Source: Rattus norvegicus (Eukaryota; Chordata; Mammalia; Rodentia; Muridae). From it: a DNA stretch of 64,000 bases. Positions 24,019 through 36,101 of the stretch are shown one piece after another; position 1 is the stretch's first letter; the number at the start of each line of letters is the position of its first letter. Where the stretch lies: positions 83,701,710 through 83,765,709 of the forward strand of contig NC_086020.1 of assembly GCF_036323735.1 (NCBI RefSeq), written 5' to 3'. The position numbers and the translations under genes were made by a program. The notes under the pieces were generated by a model. It saw only the letters and a list, made by a program, of their open reading frames with translations. It made no database searches and was not told where the DNA came from.

Positions 24019-24972
24019 GGAGTCAGGACACGAGGCACTCTGGGGACAGTGCATGTGCATGCATACACCACAGGACATTCTGTTTCTTTTCTTTTCTTTT
24101 CTCTCTTTTTTTTTCTTTCCCTGCAAATTTAGTTTGTTAAAGCCTGTTCCAAAAGGAAGGCTGTGATAACCAGAAAGAAATACTCAGAGCTATTTTAGAA
24201 AGCTAAAATGAATCGAGCGTTAACCAGGAAATCGATAGGAAGCTAAACGCAATCCTAATTGTGACCCTATTCAACACCTTTCTAGTTTGAACCGTAGCGT
24301 TTTGAAAGTGCTTTATAGTGGGGCGGCTGAAGGAAGAAGAGAGGAGACAGTCAGGGTGGTGGGCGTGGAGGTTATCGCTGAGCACAAGGCGGAATAGTTT
24401 ACACACTGTGGGGGAACGGCTTCTCACGCTTTGTTTACTCTCTTCACCCATGTGACTCTAGGCTTCCAGTTGCATTGGGGTTCCTCTGTACAGCAAGACG
24501 TCTCTTGCCTTTTGTTAATGCATTGTTGTAAAGTATTTGATGTACATTACAGATTAAAGACGAAGAGTGCATTGTGTATATTACACCAATGCCACTGTGT
24601 TTCCTCATCAATGGTTCTAAATATTGCTCCAATCTCAAACTTTTGAAAGATGTATGGGTTTCCAGTTTTCTTTTCTTTTCTTTCTCCCAGTATGTTTTAA
24701 CAAAAAAGGAAAAAAAAACAGGAAAAAAAAGGAATATTTAGCAGTATTGTTCGTTCTGATATGTGATTTGTTTGTGGCAACTAAACGCGGCATCCAGCAG
24801 TTTCTCCCGAGCTGACACGTCATTCCACACCCCTCGTCAACAAAATGCTTTTTCACTGCCTAAAATTTTAGATGTAGATATTTGAAATAGATTTTTTTTC
24901 ATTTATACCAGTTTTCTTTATGATGATACAGTGTTAAAAGAAAATAAATTACAATTGATCTGTCATCCATCC
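24019..24972 (+). other. Ctnnd2: Ctnnd2 3' UTR
   Basis: This non-coding part of the last exon runs from the TGA to an inferred cleavage site 10-30 nt after AATAAA at 24943. It contains a pyrimidine tract (24080-24121), an ATTAAA at 24553-24558 that could act as a weak upstream poly(A) signal, and A-rich runs near 24703-24732. The exact cleavage position cannot be read from the sequence. The UTR is free of recognisable SINEs, which fits constraint. Confidence 0.75.
24943..24948 (+). promoter_or_regulatory. Ctnnd2: Polyadenylation signal AATAAA of Ctnnd2
   Basis: Canonical AATAAA in AAAATAAATTACAATTGATC, about 925 nt after the stop codon. A GT-rich run follows at 25029 and could contribute downstream-element activity, although it starts later than usual. 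Confidence 0.7.
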
Positions 24973-25026
24973 TTGCTAAGAATGTCTGTTTCCATGGACC
25001 AATCTTACAAAATAAGCATTCTTGCT

Positions 25027-25028
<2 letters not shown>

Positions 25029-25069
<41 letters not shown>
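25029..25069. repeat. (GT)n microsatellite
   Basis: About 20 GT dinucleotides, then degenerate GT-rich sequence to about 25105, just beyond the Ctnnd2 poly(A) signal. Confidence 0.97.
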
Positions 25070-25071
<2 letters not shown>

Positions 25072-25105
25072 CCGTGCATGTGTGGGTGTGTGTGTCAGTG
25101 TGTGT

Positions 25106-28100
25106 GCAAAGCTGACCTGTGTGGGGTTGTATTTGGATAGAAGCAGTTTCATCCGCTGTCCATCGTGTACCAGCCTTTGTTTTCCCAGCATCAGTGTGCA
25201 TCAGTCTGTCCCTCTTGTAATGTCTCTGCTCTTCTCACCATCTAGTGGCTCAGGATATTTAGGCCAGCTGAGGTAAAGTAGGATTTTCACGCAATCACAC
25301 ATTCTAGGACACCAACTCTTTCTACAGGTCAATCCCTTCCATATTTTATGCCCTCAGAACATGCTAAACCATGGTCAACTTGGTAGTTTCCCTTTGGGGC
25401 CAATTACTTGAAGTATCCATAGAAGATGTAAACTGCTCCCCTTATTCCCCTTCAAACTGTTTTTTGTTTATGTGGCAGGGAGCAGTAGACAATTATGGGC
25501 TAGATGATTAAAACTGAACTCTGAAGCTAACGTTAGACTAGTGGTTAACAGAGCTAAGAAATAAGGCTAACCATTTCAGAGAGCGTGGGCTGTGGGTAAA
25601 TTAGCTTTGCTCTTTAGATGCAAGTGACTGAGGCCAACAGGTGCCTGGCAAATGTTAACTGTTCTTGGAAAAAAAATAAAAAAATAAATAATGAAAGAAA
25701 TTGGCTGCCATCTTCCTTTAAAACTTGCCCCGCCCCTTTCTCTACATAGTTTGATTCAGCTAAAAGCAATGGTTTTTTTTTTTATTCAGTCTGCAAACAA
25801 TGTTTTTCTCAAAGTTAACCGTGATCCAAATATACTTTACTCCTGCAGAGTCTGGGAAATGAAAAGGTAACTTCCTGAGAAGGGCTGCAGGCCCTTTACG
25901 TGCGGCTTGTCCTAGAAATTGCATACCACATTGTCTTGTGTGTTAAGGACTCTCTGGGTTTCCTCAAAGAAGTGTATATTCCATCCATGCAGAAGGCTAA
26001 GTAAGTAGTGTGGAGGGCGAGGACACTTGCACTGCCTGTGTCATGAGAGGAAATGGTCATGTTTATCAAGGCAGAGAACGTAGTGTCACTTACTGTAGCC
26101 TGACGGCTGACTTACTCTCTTCAGGTCCTCGCTCCTAGCTGAGCAGAGAGAACTCAGCACACGTGTTGAGGGTCTCAGGAGGAACTTGCTGTTTTCTTTC
26201 TGATTCTGAATCTGAATACATGGCTCACAGAAGCTGTTCTTTGAGATCAAGGAGGCCTTTGCTATCTATGGACCTTTAAGAGTGCATTATACCAGATGGT
26301 GATTAAATGATTCACAAAGGACCCCCTGGCATCAGAGGTAGAGGGACAAAAGACGATTTAGAGTGATCAAAGTTATGTAAGCCAACCGTTTTCTTTTTTT
26401 CCTTTTTTGAATATGTATATGCAGAGACACAAGACAAATCTTGTAGCTTATAGACTGGGAGGGAAAGAAAGATGACCAGCAGTGGAAGAAGAAAGGAGAA
26501 AGTGGGTAGATGGGGGGATAGTGAGTGAGTGGAAAGGCTTCAACTGAATTTGGGATGTAGCCCAAAGCCCCCTGAGCTCCCTTGGCAAAAGATGATAAGC
26601 AGTTGAGTCACGATTTGTAACAAGGCATGCACTGGATAAAATATCAGGGTGGCACGGGACCCTTCTTTGATTTTGCTTTCATTATGACAACCAGTTAAGA
26701 CATTCATCCAAAGTGGCTGCCTCTATAATCTGGATTTCTACTGAGAAAAGAATGATTTTGTTCAGAGGAATCCACATGAACCCCAATATTTTTTTCTATT
26801 CAATAGAAAAATAATAGAAAATAAACATACGCAATGAACTTGAGAGATAAAATCCAGACCATTTGTATGAAAAACAGACATCCTTTTTCACTTGAGACTA
26901 TCATCAGCAGATGCTGAGTAGCTCTTGACATTGTTGTGGTTAATCTTAGCCTATCAAGTAGGATCTCTCAATACTGGACCAATTGTAATGTGTTACTCAG
27001 AACTTTGACCCTTATATAACAATCATGCTTTAGCAATGAAACATCACAGAAGAACTAGAGTAGCACATGAGAACACATCATACATGACGGCAATCTAGGT
27101 GAAGTCTGACCAATTACAACCCCTTTTGTACTAACAAGACAGTATAGGAAGTGTTATTTTAAAATGGAAAGGCAGAGTTTAAACTCTGTGGCAAAACAAA
27201 CTACCACAAAGCTTTGGGTATCTTTGGTCTTGTTTATCTTACCTCAGCTCCCCTTCACTATGTGGTGGGGAATTCACTGGGAATTCTGCCTCTGAAGGGA
27301 AAATTCCTGTCTGAAGAAATTAGATGCTGTCACACAGGTAGAGGAAATACACAGCCCTTGCCTGAGAAGCCACTCTTTTCAGCAATACTCCCCTAGACCA
27401 CTAGGGGCACCCTGACCAGTGCATCTCCACCTGCAATGCAGAGGAGGCCATAGCTAGTCTCTTAACAGACGGTGAGCATCATCAGCTAATTTTACCACCC
27501 AATGGAAGTTCATGCTATATCCTCCATAAGCCCAAAGAGGAAAGTACATCAAGTTTCTGGGAAGCCCATGACATAGCTTAGAAATCATTGGTTGGGGAAA
27601 TGTATTCCTAAACTCTGTTCTCCAAATTCTCAATCCCTAAAACTAGCAGCCACTACCCAGCTAGCTTTGGGGCAAACAACCCATGCAGTCTCCAAGCTCC
27701 CCATGGTCTCTGCTTGTCATTCTCCCAGTGACCACTCAACTAGTTCTCCTGACTGGGTTTTGACACCAAATTCTACCCAGACTGTATCATGTTAGGGAAA
27801 TGCATACCTGACCACATCGGAAAACCTGAACATTCCCAAGTCTCATTTATCCAGAAGTTCCAAAACAAATGGACTAATAAGAGAACTAGACCTTGTGTTG
27901 CTTAGACTTTATTCAGGTTTTAGACATAAGCTTCTGCCAGTGCACGCCTCAAGCCAGGATCTCACTGGCTGTGCTGCAGAGAAGGCTCTATGGGCAGAGT
28001 CTCCACACTGAGTATCCCCCTGTATCCTATTAAAACCAAGTGGAGCTAGGTCATGGGCTATTCTTGGTCTTACCAAGAAAAGAGAGCATGCTCCCTTGCT

Positions 28101-30455
28101 GGTACACGAACTGCAACAGAAACACCTCAAGTTGGAGAGATGTGTGCCTTTCGCTTCATATGGAACTTTCCTACTCAGGCACCACCAGGCCTGAAATCCC
28201 AGATACCTGGGAGAAGGACAAAGGAGAGTCACAAGTTCAAGACTAGCCTAAGCAATTTAGTGATAACCTGTTTCAAAGTAAATGGGATCTTGTTCCATGG
28301 CAAACCACTTAACCTCTATGTGTGAGGATATGGGTTCAATGCCCAGTAAAGGAAAAGAGAAATAATGTGAAACATGATTTATGTAAATCAGTCTCAGTGG
28401 CTGCCAAGTGATTGACAGACGCACCGAAACATCCTTCTGAGGATGTGGGCCTGGGTTTCCAAAAGCCCAGCAATGTGAGACCTATCCTTAGGGCTTTAAA
28501 AAAAAAAGGCAATTTACAGCAAATACAAAATCCACTGTCTTGGGTCACCAATGGTGATGGTAAATCCGAGGGAATGTTGAAGAGGCCATTGCATCCTGAC
28601 ACTTTGGTCTAAGACACAATACTGTGGATCATCTCCCTAGGGTGGAGAGTTGAAGTACTGACATGGGTAGAAAATACAATTGCTTAAAGTATGTGGAGAA
28701 AAGAGGGTCCTTGAATAGTGAAGGTCCTGCGTGGAATTGCGTGCTTCAGGGAAGGAGGCTGATGGAGAAAGCAGAGAGCATTATGCTACTGTCAAAATCA
28801 GGGGAGGAGGGACTTTCATAAGAGGGAAGTCGCAAGAGGGTGCAGAGGATAATGAGGAGGAAGATGGGTGAGAAACAGCCTTTGTAGGCAGGGCAGGTAG
28901 AACCTTGGAGAATGGGTGCAGAGGCAGGCAAGTTGAGTGACAAACACTGGTCAGAGACAATCCAAAGTGGACGGAGATCCATCTGGGGATAACTGAGAAA
29001 ACTTGCAAACCGTGGAAAAAAGCTGATTCTCACTCTGATGGTTTGACAACCCCTCCAGTCTGCTGTGTTTTAAACTTGGAGACCATCTTAACACTCGTCC
29101 CTTTGTCCTGCTTACTATCAGGTGGCTCCTAGGAGACCCAGACTTGCTTTTAAAAGAGAAATACGTTCAGTGTTGTCATACAGCTTTTGGCCATATTACA
29201 TAGCTAACAAATTTCATCGTCACAGAATTGGGATGTTTTAGCTCGGTATATGATTAGCACTCTGTCAAGCACAAAAGTCACATGGAGACAAAAAGTGTGA
29301 CCATATTCACGCTTCACTTAACACCACAGCTTCTCTACAGAGCAGTGGGAGCAAGTACAGCCCTTAGCTCCTCAGGGTTAGGGATTATTCTGCAGGCTTC
29401 CTCAACAGAGATAGTTTACGCTGCATCCTACATCACAGTGACTGCCATCCTGGCTGCTGTTGCCATGGATTCCCAGGTTGCTGCCCTTCACACCCATCTC
29501 ATCTATCTCTTGACAGAGCCCAGACTTCACTGTCATGTAAGAAGTTCTTGGCTGGAACATGTCCTCATCGTTACCATAGCTTCCTCTACTCATGCATTCA
29601 GGAGAAAAGCAAGTGACCATTCCTAATGGCTGCAAAGAATCTTTATGCTCATGATTGAATTCAAATAACCACACAGTTCAGTCATACAGATCTTCATGCA
29701 AATAACATGCAAATCATGTATTGGAAAAACTATGTGTATACTACCTGAGTAGCCTGCCTTTAATGCAAGAGCTGCTGTAATACCATTGACTATTTTTGTT
29801 GCTTTAAAATGTTTTGTTAGTTCTTTGGGGGTTTATACACTACATTTTGATCATACCCCCCATTACCAGCCCACCCAATTCTGTATCCTCTTTTTTTGTG
29901 TTGTTAAACCTATCAAGTCTAATATTTCTGCCTGAATACTCTTTGATATATTACTATCCATATGGTCAACTTACCAGGGGGATTACATGCTCAAAGAAAA
30001 TTTGCTCTTTCTCTCCCAGCACCTAGTAATTACCAATACCTCCTCTAAGGACTTCACACATGTTGAGATTTGGTCAGACTTGAGTATGGAAGGACTTGTG
30101 CATACTTTCACAACCTCTATGAGTTCATAAGAGCACATGCTCTGATGTATTCAGAAAATACCATGTTCTTATAATCATCCACTGGCTCTGACACTTAAAA
30201 AATTTCTGCCCCCTTTCCATAATGACTCTGAGTCTTGTGAGTAGAGGGATTGATATGTCTCATTTAAAGCTGAGTACTCCATAGCCTCTCATTCTCTACA
30301 CATGTAGATCTCTGTGTTAATCATCATCTATGGACTACAAGAAGAAGCTTCTCTGAAGACATTGAGAGATGCAGTAAACTATGAGTATAGCAATAAAGCA
30401 TTAGAAGTTAGCTGAATAATATATCCTGTTAGCAGAATAGTTGTAGTAGGTTGGC
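25106..30455. other. Intergenic sequence downstream of Ctnnd2
   Basis: No exon set, CpG-rich promoter or RNA gene could be recognised. The block has ordinary mixed composition with a few A/T-rich stretches (for example 25670-25690). One B1-ID SINE near 28150 is listed. The largest open frames are about 115 codons, are unsupported by homology that I recognise, and lack splice or promoter context. Confidence 0.7.
28150..28360 (+). mobile_element. B1-ID fusion SINE (B4/RSINE type, diverged)
   Basis: A B1-like body (CTGAAATCCCAGATACCTGG, GTTCAAGACTAGCCTAAGCA and AACCTGTTTCAAAGTAAATG) is followed by an ID-like part (GGCAAACCACTTAACCTCTA and ATGGGTTCAATGCCCAGTAA). It has the same two-part layout as the minus-strand copy at 22138. 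Confidence 0.6.
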
Positions 30456-30682
30456 TCCTAGGGTAGTAGTTTTCAACCTGTGGGGCACAACTCATTTGGG
30501 GGTCAAGTGACCTTCACAGGGGTCACATATCAGATATTCTATATATCATATATTTTACATTATGATTTAAAGGTTGCAAAATTACTATTATGAAATAACC
30601 TTATGGTAGAAACTCATCACAACATAAGAAACTATATTAAAGGTTCTCAGCATCAGAAAAGTTAAGAACCATTGCCCTAGGG
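30456..30682 (+). mobile_element. URR1-like hAT-Charlie non-autonomous DNA transposon with 8-bp TSD
   Basis: The body at 30464-30674 has the URR1 signature: AACCTGTGGGGCACAACTCA, TTTGGGGGTCAAGTGACCTT, CACAGGGGTCACATATC and the closing TTAAGAACCATTGC. Its ends form short imperfect inverted repeats (TAGTTTTCAACC against GTTAAGAACCATTG). An 8-bp duplication, TCCTAGGG at 30456-30463 and CCCTAGGG at 30675-30682 with one mismatch, fits hAT insertion. It has no coding capacity. Confidence 0.88.
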
Positions 30683-31651
30683 CATTGCCCTCTCTTGACC
30701 AAATAACAATGCCAAGTGTGAGTGTCATCTTGAGGAGTGGACCTTAAATACAATCAGAAGGTTGTTATCTATTCCTGGGACAATTATTTCACCATTGTAC
30801 CAGAGGGCATGTCTACCCAGGACAATCATGGTTACTGCTTGCAGAGTTCTACAACTAGGTGTGATTGATGGTTACTTTCCTCCTGTGCTACAGGACATAG
30901 AGCCTTCTAGCAGTGTAGAGCTAGTCAGTATGAATTAAACTTCCAGTTAATACCAACTTGGTTTCAACACATTTCATCAAGTATGTGATGGCTTCAACAA
31001 GAGGGTCTTATTATCTATCAGTGCTGAAGGATAATCAATAGTGTTGGCAATAGCCTGGATTGCCTGGTGGCCTATGATACTTCACTAGTCAACATTTCCA
31101 AAAGAGGTAACCCATTCCCGACCCTGGGATTTTATTTGTTAGTCTGTAGTGTCTATCAGGGGCATTGTGATCTTGTTAGAGGGTAACTGCATTAAAACTC
31201 TATTTATATATGTGTATATATATATATATTATTGATATCTTTCACAGTAGTAAGTTTTCTTATGACGTTTTCCAAAGGTATTTAGTGTTAGCTATTTCTG
31301 AAACCAGAAGGATTTTTTTTAATTCTTAGAATTTAGTGAAAATAAAAGTGTGGCATACAAAAATCTATGGAACACAATAAAAGCACTCCTAAGGGGATCA
31401 TCTTTACATATATAGATATATACATACATATACATATGTTTGTTTATAACTACACACATATATAATTTAAATGAAATTTTTTCCTTCTGGGCTTTCAATG
31501 CTTCCTCCAAGAGCCACAGACCACCTAACAAAAAAAAATACCACCAGGCACAAGAAACCTTTTGAGTTATTGGTATGAGTTATTCAAGAGACTCCCAAAA
31601 CATTATAGACCCTTACTATTGCCCTTGGTTGTCTCCCAGAGATGGAAGACA
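30683..31651. other. Intergenic, AT-rich
   Basis: Unassigned sequence with a short TA-rich run at 31205-31230 and TATACATACATATACATATG-like sequence near 31410-31440. No gene seen. Confidence 0.6.
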
Positions 31652-31973
31652 TGATATTTATATAGGCTTGGCCCAGGGAGTGGCACTATTTGGAGGTATG
31701 GCCTTGTTGGAGTAAGTGTGTCACTGTGGGCATGGGCTTTAAGACCCTACTCCTAGGTGCCTGGAAGTGAGTCTTCCACTATCACCTATAAATAAAGATG
31801 TTGAACTCTCAGCTCCGCCTGCACCATGCATGCCTGGAGGCTGCCATGCTCTTGTTTTGATGATAATGGACTGAACCTCTGAACCTGTAAGCCAAGCCCA
31901 ATTAAATGTTGTCCTTGTAAGAGTTGCCTTGGTCATGGTGTCTTTTCATAGCAGTAAAACCCTAATTAAGACA
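31652..31973 (+). mobile_element. MaLR-like solitary LTR (ORR1/MT type)
   Basis: The element begins TGATATTTATATAGGCTTGG and ends CCTAATTAAGACA, so it has TG...CA borders. It carries GGCCTTGTTGGAGTAAGTGT, GTGTCACTGTGGGCATGGGC, AGAACTCTCAGCTCC-like text, ATAATGGACTGAACCTCTGA and GCAGTAAAACCC. The copy at 54350 shares the same order of blocks. The class assignment is from memory of rodent MaLR LTRs, and no internal retroviral region is present. Confidence 0.55.
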
Positions 31974-33112
31974 GAAGGTAAATCTCTATTGCTGTAGACA
32001 CAATGCACTTCAGACACAGGGCCTAAAGAGTCCTGAACTAGAACAGGCCTGAAAGCCTTCTCCATATAAACTATCCTTTATGATACCAGGAAGTGCTATG
32101 CAAGCTTCCAAATTAGGGAAGCAAACAATAGTCCAACCCAGCTATGATGCTATGAACTACAATAGCTAGTGTGGAATGATAACCCTAAGCATGTGATAAT
32201 GGTGTGCATGTCTTAGCAGTAAATAACAGCTCTCTAATAGGACTTAAGACTAGCTCAACAACATGAAAATCATGACTGGACCTGGAAAACAACCTAGGGT
32301 GACTGAAATCATGAATCTGAGAGGATAACCTTCACTTTACTAAACCAACATCATCCTTACCTACATTCTAAATATTTCTCCTTATACTCAAGTTTAATTC
32401 TCCTTCCTCATTAAGAAAACCTCTCTTTGCAACAGACAGAGAACATTGCAGAAATCCATAATCAATCAAAATGCAGAGTTATGGAGCCTAATCTCAGCTT
32501 ATATACCTAGTGCAATGTATGCATGAGGAGCATTGTACAAGAATGAATAGAAAGGTTGTAAAAAGCAGAAGAATCAGGAGTTTGCTGTGTGGTTGTCTCT
32601 TGGAAAAGTCAGAAGTCTATACTCATAAAGACCCACCAACATGACTATCCAAACATGACCTGAACATCAATATATACAGTCAAAGCTAATGGTGTCTCAC
32701 TTTTATACAAAGAACTAGAGACAACTAAGGAATGCCAAAAGTGAGAGAAATGTCTTCCCAGGTAAGACCATCGCAATAAGTTATTCATTGCCAAATGATC
32801 AGTCCTGAAAGTGTACAGTATACAGACTGAGCCACCTGTATTTGTTTATTTATGAATATATACACAGACATGAGAATAAGTATATGAATATACATTCATA
32901 TGTGTGAATATATTCATATATGTGTATATAAATACCTATGTATACATGAATAAGTTGGAGAAAACCATTTCTCCCCTTTCAGCATGCCTTAGTTCTTTAC
33001 ATAAGATTAAGACTTTATAAGCTTTTCCCCATCTGCACATATGGTTGATTGTTCCTGGTACAAGTTATGATTCTGACAGAACCTTTTGTGCCAGAGATGC
33101 CCTCCTTCTTAC
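31974..33112. other. Intergenic, unassigned
   Basis: Ordinary AT-rich sequence with TA/CATA-rich patches near 32860-32950. No gene or clear element recognised. Confidence 0.6.
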
Positions 33113-33292
33113 TCTGTCTCTCTCTTTTTTTCTCTTCTTCCTCCCCTTTTCCTTTCCCTTCCTTTTCTTTCTTTCTTTCTTTCTTTCTTTATTTATTTAT
33201 TTATTTATTTATTTTTCTTCTTTTTCTTCTTTCCTCTGGTTGGTTAGTTGGTTGATTGGTTGGTTGATTGACTGGCTGATTGACTAACAGAC

Positions 33293-33327
<35 letters not shown>

Positions 33328-33335
33328 CTGACTTG
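33113..33335. repeat. Compound tetranucleotide tract (CT/CTTT)n, (ATTT)n, (GGTT/GATT)n
   Basis: A pyrimidine-rich lead-in is followed by CTTT units (33164-33190), ATTT units (33190-33214), a TTC-rich bridge, then GGTT and GATT units to 33331. The open frames rich in Phe/Leu or Asn-Gln are artefacts of the repeat. Confidence 0.95.
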
Positions 33336-34675
33336 TTCTGATTTAACACAAATGAATCCATTTGAATAACAAACGTCTTCATAAAGCAAGGCCATCAACC
33401 TCAATACTCAAAGTGAGTTTGGCATACACACTGCTCCTGCTTTTGCAAGTCAATTGTATGGCACTGAAAGTAAGGGGGTCCTCTGGAAGGAACACTAAAT
33501 AACTGGTATCCTTTGAAACCTGTTGGATCTTGGGGTTCTTCCTCCAGCACCCCCAACCTTCAGGCTCATGTTCCTCACAGATTCAGCAGTGACTGCAACA
33601 GCCCTGTTCACCAGGGGTGTCACAGCATGGTACCATTTCCCTTCAGGCTTAACCCAATCTTCAGCAAGGTTCAACAAAGCTAATTAGCAAGTAGGTGATG
33701 GCATAGAGGTGACATTGGGAAGAGAAGGAAAACCTCCCCAGAATCCACAGTGTGACTGAGTGCATGCTGCTTCTGTTTAACCCAGGCTACCCTGGAGGCC
33801 CAGGCTTCACACTGGCACCTGTAGGTTAGATGCTAGAGTTGGCATGAAGATATTTTTGTTATCATTGTGATAAAGCTCTCTGTGGTGGTTTTTAGGGCAC
33901 CACCTCCAAGCTGATAGCAAAACAAAACAAAACCTATGCAGAACACAATTCAGGTTAGGGCATCTTTGAAGTATGAAAAACAGCTGTCCTGGAATCTAAG
34001 AAGAGGCAGATAATTAGGAAAATCTTTGCTCTCAGTGGCTCATGCATGGAAGAAAGTAAACAGAGCTGCCAGGTTGGAAGCTGACATTACACAATGACAA
34101 TGAAGTTATAAGGATGTGAGGGCATCTCTCCAGAGCACTGCAGCTGTCACAATTCTTTTCTTGCATGTAACCAAAACCCTGACCCAGATTGCAAGAAACA
34201 AAATAGAATTAATTGACAGATGTAGACAAAAAGTCCAGAAAGAATTAAACTTTGGGCTTGGCCAGACTCAGGGACCAAAGTCACCGTGGGCTTGTACATC
34301 TCCAGCTCTGTCTCTAACTGTCTGCATTTTCATCACCAGGTTCAGAGGTAATAAGATCTCCAGGAAGTTTGTGCTCTCAGATTTGAATCCATTAAGTCAG
34401 AATAAACCTAAGAAGCCCCAGCAAAACACTTGGATGTCTCATTACTGTTGGGTCATAAGCTCACCCCTGAATGAATCCTTCTGTATAGAAGAATGGAAAC
34501 CTCTCAAGACACGAACTGTGCTTTTAAGAGAATCATCAAGTGCAAAGCACCATACCAGAGGCTTTGCTGTGCATTTCTTAAATGGATTTTTAGAACAACT
34601 CCTAAGAAATATCTTTGATCTTTCTGATCTTCTAGGCAAAAAAAGAGAGGCTCAGAGAGATTAAACAGCTTGTCC
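33336..34675. other. Intergenic, unassigned
   Basis: Contains a 182-codon plus-strand open frame (34116-34664) and a 60-codon minus-strand frame (33495-33677). I do not recognise either, and neither has supporting exon structure. No other feature seen. Confidence 0.5.
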
Positions 34676-34860
34676 AGAGCACTGGAGCAATGGCTCAGTG
34701 GATAAAGTACTTAATGCCCAATGTGAGGACCAGAGTTCAGGTCCCCAGAACCCACATAAAAGCCAGGCAAACATGGTAGCTGTCTGTACTGTAAGCTGCC
34801 TAGATGTGGCAAGGTATAGTTTCAGTGAGAGATCATGTCTCAATAAAGATGAATAGCAAT
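34676..34860 (+). mobile_element. B3-type (B2-family) SINE
   Basis: CACTGGAGCAATGGCTCAGT, GGATAAAGTACTTAATGCCC, GAGTTCAGGTCCCCAGAACC and CACATAAAAGCCAGGCAAAC are in the standard order, and GAGATCATGTCTCAATAAAG closes it. The alternating CA/CG tract follows 60 bp later. Confidence 0.82.
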
Positions 34861-34918
34861 TAAGGAACACACCTGACATAAGCTTGCATTTCCATATGAA
34901 TACATATGCACATGTGTG

Positions 34919-34921
<3 letters not shown>

Positions 34922-34965
<44 letters not shown>

Positions 34966-34978
34966 GCGCGCGCGCGCA
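34922..34978. repeat. (CA)n(CG)n alternating purine-pyrimidine tract
   Basis: About 14 CA dinucleotides pass directly into 13 uninterrupted CG dinucleotides (34951-34976), followed by CATGCACGCGCATGCACGCA. A long pure CG run is rare in CpG-depleted mammalian DNA and is a strong Z-DNA-forming sequence. Confidence 0.97.
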
Positions 34979-35280
34979 TGCACGCGCATGCACGCACATG
35001 CAGATGACTTCTCCAGAGTCACAGAATAAGTGATAGGATGTAGAGAGTAATGCTGGACTTAGGACTCTTACAATTGAGTCACACTAGAGCTGCCTAGTCC
35101 AAAGCAGAATGGTCCACAGGATCCTTGACAGGTAGTCAGCACTTTCCACAGACACACACTAGCTTGTCAAACCAATTAACAAAGTAAACAGCAAGACAGA
35201 TCCTAATATTGCCACTGCCTCTACACTCCCTATCAGGACCAGTCTACTAGGACTTGTTTCTTGTCTGATTGATTCAGCCC

Positions 35281-35286
35281 ATTTTC

Positions 35287-35317
<31 letters not shown>

Positions 35318-35357
35318 CTCTTTCTCTCTCTCTCTTTCGTTATTTATTTATTTATTT
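35281..35357. repeat. (CTTT)n(CT)n(ATTT)n tract at 3' end of minus-strand L1
   Basis: CTTT units to about 35318, then CT-rich sequence, then ATTT units. It lies where the A-rich tail of the minus-strand L1 would be. Confidence 0.9.
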
Positions 35358-36063
35358 TTATACTCCAGATTTTATTCCCTCACCTCCCACTCCCTGTCCC
35401 ACTCCTCCCGCCACTGTCTCCACAAGGATGTTCCCGCCCCACCCACCCCACCAGACTTCTAAACTTCCTGGGGCCTCCAGTCTCTTGAGGGTTAGGTGCA
35501 TCATCTCTGATTGAACTCAGACCTGGGAATCATCTGCTGTATATGTATTGGAGACTTCATCTCAGTTGGTAAGTGCTGCCTGGTTGGTGATCCAGTGTCT
35601 TAAGAGACCTCAGGGGTCCAAGTTGAGACTGCTAATTCTCCTACAGGGCTGCCCTCCTACTTAGCTTCCTCCAACTATTTTGTAATTCAACCAGAGGATC
35701 AACAGCTTCTGTTCATTGGTTGGGTGCACATATCTGCATCTAACTCTTTTAGCTGTGTTTTTGGTCTTTCGGAGGGCAGTCATGATAGGTCCCTTTTTTT
35801 TTGAATGCCCCTTAGCTTCAGTAATGGTGTCAGGTCTTGGGGCCTCCCCTTGAGTTAGAACCTACTTTGGACCTGTCGCTGGACCTTCTTTTCCTCAGGC
35901 TCTTCTCTATTTCCATCCCTGCATTTCTTTCAGGCAGGAAGAATTATGGGTCAGAGCTTTGGCTCTGGGATAGCAACGCCATCCCTCACTTGATGCTCTG
36001 TCTTTCTGCTGGAGGTGGATTCAATAAATTCCCTCTCCCTTCTGTAGAACATTTCATCTAGAG

Positions 36064-36101
<38 letters not shown>

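Noticed and set aside
34116..34664. 182-codon plus-strand open frame
   Set aside because: Does not match a family I know, has no exon, promoter or poly(A) context, and has non-protein-like composition; it runs up to a SINE. Probably chance, though a blastp would settle it.
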